Positions 1-5,736 of a stretch of 6,031 bases of DNA are shown here, piece by piece. Source of the DNA: Pseudomonadota bacterium (GTDB taxonomy: Bacteria > Pseudomonadota > Gammaproteobacteria > Burkholderiales > Burkholderiaceae_B). The stretch's first letter is position 1, and every line of letters starts with the position of its first letter. The stretch is from positions 1 through 6,031 of the forward strand of contig JAEXOO010000002.1 of the NCBI GenBank assembly GCA_023439305.1. The letters run 5' to 3'. The notes under the pieces were generated by a model that had not been told where the DNA came from, made no database searches, and was given only the letters and a program-made list of their open reading frames with translations. The position numbers were made by a program, and so were the translations under genes.

Positions 1-11
1 TAACCCCCCCG

Positions 12-43
12 GCGGCCGGCCCTCCCCCGGCGGGGCCGGCCGC
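12..43. repeat. GC-rich perfect inverted repeat (hairpin)
   Basis: The arms GCGGCCGGCCC (12-22) and GGGCCGGCCGC (33-43) are perfect reverse complements of 11 bp around a 10-nt loop. The stem is entirely G-C and would be very stable as RNA. No T-run follows on either strand, so it is not a textbook intrinsic terminator. The window opens with TAA, so it could sit just downstream of a gene ending at base 3 and act as its terminator or a 3'-end stabiliser, but that cannot be checked here. Confidence 0.6.
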
Positions 44-52
44 ATCCGGCTT

Positions 53-84
53 TCGGGACCGGGCCGCACGTGCGGCGCTCCCGA
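53..84. repeat. Nested inverted repeat centred on a 14-bp palindrome
   Basis: A perfect palindrome GCCGCACGTGCGGC lies at 63-76, flanked by the matching arms TCGGGA (53-58) and TCCCGA (79-84). Together they form an interrupted, nearly symmetric structure 64-95 bases upstream of the cyclase gene start. It could be a protein-binding site or an RNA hairpin. No T-tract follows. A third small repeat, TGCGC/GCGCA (89-93 and 98-102, 4-nt loop), lies just downstream. Function is unknown. Confidence 0.5.
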
Positions 85-137
85 CCCCTGCGCAGCCGCG
101 CAGACAGACACAGATAACGATTCAACAAAATCGACGT

Positions 138-142
138 AGGAG
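138..142 (+). promoter_or_regulatory. Shine-Dalgarno site of the cyclase-family gene
   Basis: AGGAG lies 5 nt before the ATG at 148 and supports that start. An ATG at 143 is in another frame and too close to the site. I could not find a convincing -35/-10 pair in 1-147, so the promoter of this gene is not assigned. Confidence 0.75.
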
Positions 143-147
143 ATGAC

Positions 148-936
148 ATGACCGAGATGCACCCACTGGCCGCCCTGACCCAGGCGCTGGACAGCAAGAA
201 GGTCCGCTTCGTGGACCTGACCCAGACCCTCTCCCCCAGTTTCCCCGCTCTGCAGCTGCCGCCGCAGTTCGGTCAGACTGTCGGCTTCTCCGTGCAGCGC
301 ATCAGCCAGTACGACGAGGCCGGTCCGGGCTGGTACTGGAACAACTTCACCTGTGGCGAACACACGGGCACGCACTTTGATGCGCCGGTGCATTGGATCA
401 CGGGCAAGGACCATCCCAACAACAGCGTGGACACCATCGCGGTGGACAACTTCCTGCGCCCGGCCGTGGTCGTAGACGCCAGCGCCGAAGTGGCCCAGAA
501 CGAAGATTTCGTGCTGACGCCTGAATTCCTGCAGGCCTGGGAAGCGCAGCATGGCCGCATTCCCGAAGGCGCCTGGGTGCTGTTTCGCACTGACTGGTCC
601 AAGCGCGTCGATGACGCCGCTGCGTTCCTGAACATGCGCGAAGACGGCGCTCATACGCCCGGCCCTTCGCAAGAGGCTGTGGAATGGATGATTCACGAGC
701 GCAAGGTGCACGGCTTTGGTGTGGAAACCATCAACACCGACGCCGGCCAGTCGTATTCCTGGCCCGTGGCGTATCCTTGCCACACCCTGATGCATGGTGC
801 CAATCGCTACGGCTTGCAGTGCCTGTGCAATCTGGACCAATTGCCCCCTCAGGGCGCGTTGATCATGTCCGCCCCGCTGAAGATCGAAGGCGGTTCGGGC
901 AGCCCGCTGCGCGTCGTGGCCCTGGTCGCCCAGTAA
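148..936 (+). CDS. Cyclase-family metal-dependent hydrolase (kynurenine formamidase / isatin hydrolase superfamily)
   Basis: This 262-residue cytosolic protein has the length usual for the bacterial cyclase family (Pfam Cyclase, PF04199). The family signature HxGTHxDxPxH is intact at residues 72-82: H72, H76 and D78 should bind the divalent metal, and H82 matches the catalytic histidine of the motif. The C-terminal half carries the second conserved block, H212 followed by a NLDQLPP segment at 228-234. Where kynurenine formamidase has a glutamate 12 residues after that histidine, this protein has Q224. Family members hydrolyse cyclic or acyl amides and similar bonds (formylkynurenine, isatin). 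The neighbouring ring-oxygenase and CoA-ligase genes suggest a hydrolysis or ring-opening step in degradation of an aromatic or cyclic compound. The family is clear; the substrate is unknown. It is probably transcribed apart from the operon downstream, since a hairpin and a promoter intervene. Confidence 0.9.
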   Translation: MTEMHPLAALTQALDSKKVRFVDLTQTLSPSFPALQLPPQFGQTVGFSVQRISQYDEAGPGWYWNNFTCGEHTGTHFDAPVHWITGKDHPNNSVDTIAVDNFLRPAVVVDASAEVAQNEDFVLTPEFLQAWEAQHGRIPEGAWVLFRTDWSKRVDDAAAFLNMREDGAHTPGPSQEAVEWMIHERKVHGFGVETINTDAGQSYSWPVAYPCHTLMHGANRYGLQCLCNLDQLPPQGALIMSAPLKIEGGSGSPLRVVALVAQ

Positions 937-950
937 GCCGCGTTTGAACG

Positions 951-989
951 ATCCGGCACGGACAGGGCATGGCGCTCTCCGTGCTGGAT
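951..989 (+). terminator. Probable transcription terminator after the cyclase gene
   Basis: Twelve-base arms (951-962 and 978-989) pair fully, with one G-U wobble (955/985), around a 15-nt loop, starting 14 nt after the stop codon. The downstream side has only TTCTC and then TTTT at 1003-1006, so the U-tract is poor and termination may be inefficient or factor-assisted. Its place between the cyclase gene and a separate promoter suits a terminator. Confidence 0.55.
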
Positions 990-1028
990 TCTCACCTAGT
1001 GGTTTTCCATTATATTCACGCGTATATA

Positions 1029-1057
1029 TTGATCCGTAAACTATTCATCAATAAAAT
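1029..1057 (+). promoter_or_regulatory. Predicted sigma70-type promoter of the oxygenase operon
   Basis: TTGATC (1029-1034; 4/6 match to TTGACA) and TAAAAT (1052-1057; 5/6 match to TATAAT) are separated by the optimal 17 bp. They lie in the only AT-rich island of the window (about 1003-1080), whereas the surroundings are strongly GC-rich. Transcription would begin near 1064, giving a leader of roughly 200 nt before the reductase start. The other -10-like hexamers in the island (1011-1016 and 1025-1030) lack a good -35 partner. Confidence 0.5.
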
Positions 1058-1078
1058 AAAATTCAAAGAATGAATAGT
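1040..1078. promoter_or_regulatory. Candidate operator: 9-bp inverted repeat over the promoter
   Basis: ACTATTCAT (1040-1048) and ATGAATAGT (1070-1078) are perfect reverse complements separated by 21 bp. Their centres are 30 bp apart, about three helical turns, so a dimer or tetramer could contact one face of the DNA. A smaller repeat, ATTC-AAA-GAAT, lies at 1061-1071. The site spans the spacer, -10 and predicted start of transcription, as expected for a repressor. No regulator gene is present in the window, so the binding protein is unknown. Confidence 0.4.
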
Positions 1079-1260
1079 GATCCAGCCGTGCAGCTTGCCC
1101 TGATGCGTTGCAGAACGGTCTGGCGGAGACAGTAAACGAGGATAAGGCCAGCCCCCCCGGGCTTGGCGCCATCGAACCGCCGCTTACCGGTGCATCATGA
1201 CACAAGCCTGCCGCCTTGGCTGGGTTAATGGTTGTTGTCATGCTTAATGGTAGGCACACG
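1079..1260 (+). other. Long untranslated leader of the oxygenase operon
   Basis: This stretch has no recognisable gene. It can fold into an imperfect hairpin at 1082-1123, where CCAG/CTGG and CCGT/ACGG pair with bulges, and into a short AGCCC/GGGCT hairpin at 1150-1163. Two tiny open frames occur in or across it: 21 codons plus stop at 1070-1135 and 16 codons plus stop at 1197-1247. Neither has a convincing ribosome-binding site. An 8-nt direct repeat TTAATGGT occurs at 1225-1232 and 1244-1251. No known riboswitch was recognised. Confidence 0.35.
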
Positions 1261-2235
1261 ATGGATACTTTTGAACTCGTCATCCGGGACATCCAGAATG
1301 CATCCCCGCTGATTCGCAGCTTCACGCTGGAGCCTGCCCAGGCCGGCGCCCTGCCCGCGTTCGCGCCGGGCTCGCACCTGAAGGTGCACATTCCCGCCCT
1401 GAACGATCACCGCTGCTACTCGCTGATCTCGCTGGAGCCGCATTGCGCCAATGGCCAGTGCCCGGATCGTTATCGTCTGGGCGTGCGCCTGGAAGAGAAC
1501 AGCGCCGGCGGCTCGCGCTTCATGCATGATCTGAAAGTGGGCGACACCTTGACGGTGTCCGGCCCCAAGAACGACTTTCCGCTGCACGCCGCCACGCCCG
1601 GCGAGACCGAAACAGTGCTGATCGCCGGCGGCATCGGCATCACGCCGATCGCCAGCATGGCTGCCGCCCTGCATCACCAGGGACGCCCTTACCAGCTGCA
1701 TTATGCAGGCCGCACCTTGCAGCAGCTGGCATACCTGGACGAGCTGCAACAGCTGGCCGGCACGGCCGTGCGCCACTATGCGGACGACACGGACACGCGC
1801 TTCTCGCTGGACGCCTTGCTGGACGGCCTGTCCAAGGATCAGCATATCTATGTCTGCGGCCCCAAAGGCTTGATCGATGCCGTCATCGAGGGCTGCAAGC
1901 AGCGCGGCTGGCCCGGCGACCATGTGCACTTCGAGCTGTTCGTGACGGCCGCGCCGCAGGAAGGCGATCAGCCTTTCGAAGTTGAACTGCGCCAGAGCGG
2001 CGTCACTTTGCAGATCCCCGCCGACAAGACCATCGTGGATGTGATGGAAGAGCAGGGCCTGGACCCCATGATCGACTGCAAGCGCGGCGAGTGCGGCGTC
2101 TGTACCTGCGATGTGATCGAAGGCGAGGTCGACCACCGCGACTATTTCCTGAGCGATTCGGAAAAGGCCAGCAACAAAGTCATCCAGATCTGTATTTCCC
2201 GCGCCAAGACCCCGCGTCTGGTGCTGGATCTGTAA
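1261..2235 (+). CDS. Oxygenase reductase component, PDR/VanB type (FMN, NAD(P)H, C-terminal 2Fe-2S ferredoxin domain)
   Basis: This 324-residue reductase should move electrons from NAD(P)H through flavin and a plant-type 2Fe-2S cluster to the Rieske oxygenase encoded next. Domain order is flavin (about 1-105), nucleotide (about 115-225), ferredoxin (about 238-324), as in phthalate dioxygenase reductase. The flavin domain shows RCYSL (51-55) and AGGS (82-85). The nucleotide domain shows IAGGIGITPI (121-130) and CGPKGL (199-204). Cluster ligands are C273, C278, C281 and C311, in the standard Cx4Cx2Cx29C spacing. The start at 1261 is preferred: GGTAGG (1249-1254) lies 6 nt upstream and the protein then begins like its family. 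In-frame starts at 1216 (TTG), 1228 and 1240 would add an atypical hydrophobic N-terminus without a good ribosome-binding site. It is the first gene of the operon, 24 nt before the alpha subunit. Confidence 0.93.
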   Translation: MDTFELVIRDIQNASPLIRSFTLEPAQAGALPAFAPGSHLKVHIPALNDHRCYSLISLEPHCANGQCPDRYRLGVRLEENSAGGSRFMHDLKVGDTLTVSGPKNDFPLHAATPGETETVLIAGGIGITPIASMAAALHHQGRPYQLHYAGRTLQQLAYLDELQQLAGTAVRHYADDTDTRFSLDALLDGLSKDQHIYVCGPKGLIDAVIEGCKQRGWPGDHVHFELFVTAAPQEGDQPFEVELRQSGVTLQIPADKTIVDVMEEQGLDPMIDCKRGECGVCTCDVIEGEVDHRDYFLSDSEKASNKVIQICISRAKTPRLVLDL

Positions 2236-2249
2236 CGCCCGAGGGCGAC

Positions 2250-2253
2250 GGAG
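2250..2253 (+). promoter_or_regulatory. Shine-Dalgarno site of the alpha-subunit gene
   Basis: GGAG sits 6 nt before the ATG at 2260, inside the short gap after the reductase stop. It fixes the alpha-subunit start. Confidence 0.7.
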
Positions 2254-2259
2254 AACGAC

Positions 2260-3579
2260 ATGGAAAAATACCGCGACAATCCTCAGGCCATCCGCGAATT
2301 GGTGCGCGAAGCCGAGGTGCACAAGGACCTGTACATCAGCCAGGAGCTGTTCGAGCTGGAGATGGAGCGCCTGTTCGCCAATACCTGGGTCTATGTAGGA
2401 CACGCCAGCCAGGTGCCCAACAAGGGTGATTTCTTCACCACCACGGTGGGCAACGAGTCGGTGATCATGGTGCGCCATACCGACGACAGCATCCGCGTGC
2501 TCTACAACCGCTGCCCGCACAAGGGCGTGCAAGTGGCGGCCGAGCCCTGTGGCAACACGGGCAAGTTCTTCCGTTGCCCCTACCATGCCTGGACCTTCAA
2601 GACCGACGGCTCGCTGCTGTCCATTCCACTGAAGAAAGGCTACGAGAATACCGGCTTTGAATGCACCGAAGGCAGCCACGGCATGGCCGCCGTCAAGAAC
2701 GTGCAGGTGTACCGCGACTTCGTCTTCTGTCGCCTGAGCGACGAGGGCGAGAGCTTCGAGGATTTCTTCGGCCAGTCGCTCAGCACGATCGACAATATGG
2801 TGGACCGTTCGCCCGAAGGCCGCCTGGAAGTGGCCGGCGGCGTGATGCGCTACATGCACAATTGCAACTGGAAGATGCTGGTCGACAACCAGACGGACAC
2901 CTGCCACCCCATGGTGGCGCACGAGTCCTCGGCCGGCACGGCGGTGAAGGCCTGGCAGGAAGCGCCCGAAGGCACGCCCAAGCCCATGGCGGTGGAATTG
3001 TTCGCGCCCTTCATGTCGCCCTACGAGTTTTATGAAGGTATGGGCATACGCGTGTGGGAGAACGGCCACGGCCATACCGGCGTAAGCAACTCCATCCACG
3101 CCGATTACTCCGAGATCCCCGGCTATTGGGACCAGATGGTGCAGGCCTATGGCGAAGATCGCGCCAAGTCCATCCTGGGCGACACGCGCCACAATACCTG
3201 CTATTTCCCCAACATCATGGTCAAGGGGCCCATCCAGACTCTGCGCCTGTTCAAGCCGCTGGCCGCCGACAAGACGCTGGTGGAGTCCTGGACGTTCCGC
3301 CTGGTGGGCGCGCCCGATACCTTCCTGGAGCGCACCTTGATGTACAACCGCCTGATCAATGCACCGACCTCCATGGTCGGGCACGACGATCTGGAAATGT
3401 ACGAACGCGCCCAGCAAGGCCTGCAATCGCGCGGCCGTGACTGGATGAACCTGGCGCGCCTGGTCGAGAAGGATGAGGACCAGCAGAAGAACGTGGTGAT
3501 CAATGGCACCAGCGAAATGCAGATGCGCGCGCAATTCCGCGCCTGGCTCAAGTACATGCTGCCCGAGCAGCAGGCCTAA
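2260..3579 (+). CDS. Aromatic-ring-hydroxylating Rieske oxygenase, alpha (catalytic) subunit
   Basis: At 439 residues this matches the usual size of Rieske oxygenase large subunits. The N-terminal Rieske domain (about 42-155) binds a 2Fe-2S cluster through C85, H87, C106 and H109 (CPH, then CPYH followed by A-W). The C-terminal catalytic domain holds the mononuclear iron: H216 and H221 align with naphthalene dioxygenase H208 and H213, D213 with the bridging D205, and D376 or D377 (in GHDDLE) with the third ligand D362. NW at 203-204 precedes the site as in the family. The usual E-N-x-x-D-x-Y-H text reads D209-N-Q-T-D-T-C215-H here, so two commonly conserved positions differ. It would insert oxygen into an aromatic or related ring, dihydroxylating or monohydroxylating it. 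It partners the beta subunit 18 nt downstream and the reductase upstream. The substrate cannot be told; a carboxylate is suggested by the nearby CoA ligase. Confidence 0.94.
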   Translation: MEKYRDNPQAIRELVREAEVHKDLYISQELFELEMERLFANTWVYVGHASQVPNKGDFFTTTVGNESVIMVRHTDDSIRVLYNRCPHKGVQVAAEPCGNTGKFFRCPYHAWTFKTDGSLLSIPLKKGYENTGFECTEGSHGMAAVKNVQVYRDFVFCRLSDEGESFEDFFGQSLSTIDNMVDRSPEGRLEVAGGVMRYMHNCNWKMLVDNQTDTCHPMVAHESSAGTAVKAWQEAPEGTPKPMAVELFAPFMSPYEFYEGMGIRVWENGHGHTGVSNSIHADYSEIPGYWDQMVQAYGEDRAKSILGDTRHNTCYFPNIMVKGPIQTLRLFKPLAADKTLVESWTFRLVGAPDTFLERTLMYNRLINAPTSMVGHDDLEMYERAQQGLQSRGRDWMNLARLVEKDEDQQKNVVINGTSEMQMRAQFRAWLKYMLPEQQA

Positions 3580-3584
3580 GAAAC

Positions 3585-3590
3585 GAGAGG
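3585..3590 (+). promoter_or_regulatory. Shine-Dalgarno site that decides the beta-subunit start
   Basis: GAGAGG ends at 3590. It leaves only 1 nt before the ATG at 3592 but 7 nt before the in-frame ATG at 3598, so the second ATG is the likely start. Confidence 0.7.
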
Positions 3591-3597
3591 AATGACC

Positions 3598-4080
3598 ATG
3601 AGCGAGATCAGCCGTCAGGCACTCATCGACTTTGTCTATGCGGAAGCCCGTCTGCTGGATGAGCAGCGCTACGAGCAATGGCTCGACCTGTTCACCGAAG
3701 ACGGCTACTACTGGATGCCGCTGGTGCATGACCAGCAGGACGCCCGCCTGCATGCCTCTTTGATGCACGAGGACAAGCTGCTGCTGCGCATCCGTGTGGA
3801 GCGCCTGGCAGGCCGGCGCACGTTTTCCCAGCAGCCCAAGAGCCGCAGCCATCATCTGCTGCAGCAGCCCACCGTGGAAAGCATGGATGAGGAAAAGGGC
3901 GAATATAGCGTGCGCTGCGCCTTCCACTACACCGAGACGCGCGGCGACCGTCAGGAAATCTACGTGGGCTGGAGCACCTACACCCTGGTGCGCCAGAATG
4001 GCGCGCTGAAGATCCGCTTGAAGCGCGTGGATCTGCTCAATTGCGACGCCCCTTTCAGCAATATCCAGTTATTCATGTGA
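3598..4080 (+). CDS. Aromatic-ring-hydroxylating Rieske oxygenase, beta (small) subunit
   Basis: This 160-residue protein belongs to the ring-hydroxylating beta-subunit family (SnoaL/NTF2-like fold), whose members are typically 155-190 residues. The family's N-terminal text is clear: an FVYAEARLLDE segment (12-22), then a W-x-x-L-F-x-x-D-x-x-YWMP run ending at residue 41. The C-terminal KRVDLLNCDAP block (142-152) is also typical. The subunit carries no metal site; it supports the alpha3-beta3 assembly and in some enzymes influences substrate choice. An ATG two codons earlier (3592) is in frame but too close to the ribosome-binding site. The gene follows the alpha subunit by 18 nt and precedes the CoA ligase by 22 nt, consistent with one transcript. 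Confidence 0.92.
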   Translation: MSEISRQALIDFVYAEARLLDEQRYEQWLDLFTEDGYYWMPLVHDQQDARLHASLMHEDKLLLRIRVERLAGRRTFSQQPKSRSHHLLQQPTVESMDEEKGEYSVRCAFHYTETRGDRQEIYVGWSTYTLVRQNGALKIRLKRVDLLNCDAPFSNIQLFM

Positions 4081-4088
4081 TACAGGAC

Positions 4089-4093
4089 AGGAG
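4089..4093 (+). promoter_or_regulatory. Shine-Dalgarno site of the CoA-ligase gene
   Basis: AGGAG lies 9 nt before the ATG at 4103, in the 22-nt gap after the beta-subunit stop. Confidence 0.7.
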
Positions 4094-4102
4094 AACATTT
4101 CA

Positions 4103-5734
4103 ATGGCCAATACAACGGTCTACCAGGCTTTTCGCGACACTGCCCAACGTTGGGGCGACAAGCCGTTCGTGTGCACCCTGCCCGAAACTGCCGAAATCTA
4201 TGGCATTCCCGCCGGCGAGCTGAGCTACGGCCAGGCCCTGGAGCGCATCGATGCCTTGCGCGCCGATTATGCGGCCGCCGGCTACGGCCATGGCCACCGC
4301 GTGGGCATTTTGCTGGAGAACCGTCCTGTGTTCTTCCTGCACTGGTTCGCGCTGAACAGCCTGGGCGTGTCCATTGTGCCCATCAACCCGGATCTGCGTG
4401 CTGCAGAACTGGAATATCTGATCGGCCATTCCGAAATGATCATGGCCATCGCCCTGCCCAACCGCCATCAGGATCTGGTGGAAGCGGCCCAACGTGCCGG
4501 CCAGCCCTTTGCGATCATGGCCGACGGCGACATGCCGCCTGTGGTGAGCAGCGCCGCCGCCCGTTCCTGCGACATTCCCGATGAGCACAGCGAGTGCGCC
4601 CTGCTGTATACGTCCGGCACGACTGGCCGTCCCAAGGGCTGCATGCTGTCCAATCAGTATTTCCATTACGCGGGCGAGTGGTACCGGGACATCGGCGGCC
4701 TGGCGCAGCTGCAGCCCGGGCAGGAGCGCATGTTGACGCCCCTGCCGCTGTTCCACATGAACGCCATGGCCTGCTCGACCATGGCCATGGTCAAGACCGG
4801 CGGCTGCCTGATTTCCCTGGACCGCTTCCACCCGCGCAGCTGGTGGCAGTCGGTGCGCGAGTCCGGCGCTACCGTGGTGCACTACCTGGGCGTGATGCCG
4901 GCCATCCTGATGAAGGCCGAGCCTTCCGAGCAGGACCGGAACCATCAGGTGCGCTTTGGCTTTGGCGCTGGCGTGGACCGCGGCCTGCACCCTTTGTTTG
5001 AAGAGCAGTTCGGCTTCCCGCTGCTGGAAGCCTGGGCCATGACTGAAACCGGTGCGGGCGCCAGCATCATCGCCAATCACGAGCCGCGCCACATCGGTAC
5101 GTCCTGCTTCGGCAAGGAAATGCCGGTGGTGGAGGTGCTGCTGATGACCGACGAGGGCAAGCCCGCCGCCGCCAACGAGAACGGCGAGCTGCTGGTGCGC
5201 TCGGCGGGCGAGAACCCGCGCTACGGTTTCTTCTCCGGTTATTGGAAGGATCCGGCCGCTACGGACGAGGCCTGGAAGGATGGCTGGTTCCACACGGGCG
5301 ACATTGTTCGCCGCGACGAGGACGGCTATCTGCACTTTGTGGATCGCAAGAAAAACGTGATCCGCCGCAGCGGCGAGAATATTGCCGCCGTGGAAGTGGA
5401 AAATATCCTGCAGCAGAATCCGCTGGTGCGCTCCATTGCCGTGGCCGCCGTGCCGGACGATATCCGGGGCGACGAGGTGATGGCGCTGGTGGTGCCGCAT
5501 GCCCCGCTGAACAGCCGTGAAGACAAGGAGCAGGCAGCGCTGGAACTGGTCAAGTGGGGCCTGACCCAACTGGCTTATTTCAAGGTGCCCGGCTACGTGC
5601 TGTTCGTGGATGCCCTGCCCTTGACCTCCACCAACAAGATCCAGCGCGGCGAGTTGAAGACCGTGGCGCTGGCGGCGGTGTCCAATCCGGATTGCATCAA
5701 CACCAATCACTTGAAAAAGCGCCAGGAGGCCTGA
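4103..5734 (+). CDS. AMP-forming acyl-CoA ligase (ANL superfamily)
   Basis: This 543-residue enzyme should activate a carboxylic acid with ATP to an acyl-adenylate and then to the CoA thioester. Superfamily motifs are present in order: the phosphate-binding loop YTSGTTGRPKG (169-179), LPLFHMNAM (214-222), AWAMTET (310-316), GWFHTGD (394-400), the hinge DRKKNVIRRSGENI (414-427) and the C-terminal catalytic lysine K512 in STNKIQRGE. No signal peptide or membrane segment is apparent, so it is cytosolic. The NSLGVSIVPINP text (85-96) and general shape recall the carnitine/crotonobetaine-CoA ligase (CaiC-like) branch more than benzoate-CoA ligases, but substrate prediction from this is weak. In context it probably activates the Rieske oxygenase substrate or a later acid of the same pathway, feeding the thiolase-like protein whose gene starts 2 nt after its stop. 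Confidence 0.92.
   Translation: MANTTVYQAFRDTAQRWGDKPFVCTLPETAEIYGIPAGELSYGQALERIDALRADYAAAGYGHGHRVGILLENRPVFFLHWFALNSLGVSIVPINPDLRAAELEYLIGHSEMIMAIALPNRHQDLVEAAQRAGQPFAIMADGDMPPVVSSAAARSCDIPDEHSECALLYTSGTTGRPKGCMLSNQYFHYAGEWYRDIGGLAQLQPGQERMLTPLPLFHMNAMACSTMAMVKTGGCLISLDRFHPRSWWQSVRESGATVVHYLGVMPAILMKAEPSEQDRNHQVRFGFGAGVDRGLHPLFEEQFGFPLLEAWAMTETGAGASIIANHEPRHIGTSCFGKEMPVVEVLLMTDEGKPAAANENGELLVRSAGENPRYGFFSGYWKDPAATDEAWKDGWFHTGDIVRRDEDGYLHFVDRKKNVIRRSGENIAAVEVENILQQNPLVRSIAVAAVPDDIRGDEVMALVVPHAPLNSREDKEQAALELVKWGLTQLAYFKVPGYVLFVDALPLTSTNKIQRGELKTVALAAVSNPDCINTNHLKKRQEA
5724..5729 (+). promoter_or_regulatory. Shine-Dalgarno site of the thiolase-like gene, inside the ligase gene
   Basis: AGGAGG is a perfect core site lying within the last codons of the CoA-ligase gene, 7 nt before the ATG at 5737. 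With only 2 nt between stop and start, the two genes are likely translationally coupled. Confidence 0.8.
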
Positions 5735-5736
5735 GC

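Noticed and set aside
1..3. TAA at the window start as the stop codon of an upstream gene
   Set aside because: Three bases without upstream sequence cannot establish a gene end.
1020..1057. A divergent - strand promoter (TTGATG, 17 bp, TATATA) in the AT-rich island
   Set aside because: The hexamers exist, but no - strand gene lies downstream; it would only produce antisense RNA over the cyclase gene. AT-rich DNA easily yields such matches.
1138..1142. A Shine-Dalgarno-like GAGGA in the leader
   Set aside because: No start codon with a sizeable frame follows at a suitable distance, so it is probably chance in purine-rich sequence.
1216..1260. N-terminal extension of the reductase from TTG 1216, ATG 1228 or ATG 1240
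   Set aside because: The added residues do not look like the family N-terminus and none of these starts has a good ribosome-binding site; ATG 1261 has one 6 nt upstream.
1225..3927. A 900-codon open frame on the - strand opposite the reductase, alpha and beta genes
   Set aside because: It is antisense to three genes that happen to share a reading frame, is rich in His, Ala, Gln, Leu and Val as expected from reverse-complemented high-GC codons, and shows no domain or ribosome-binding site. The + strand genes carry full family motifs.
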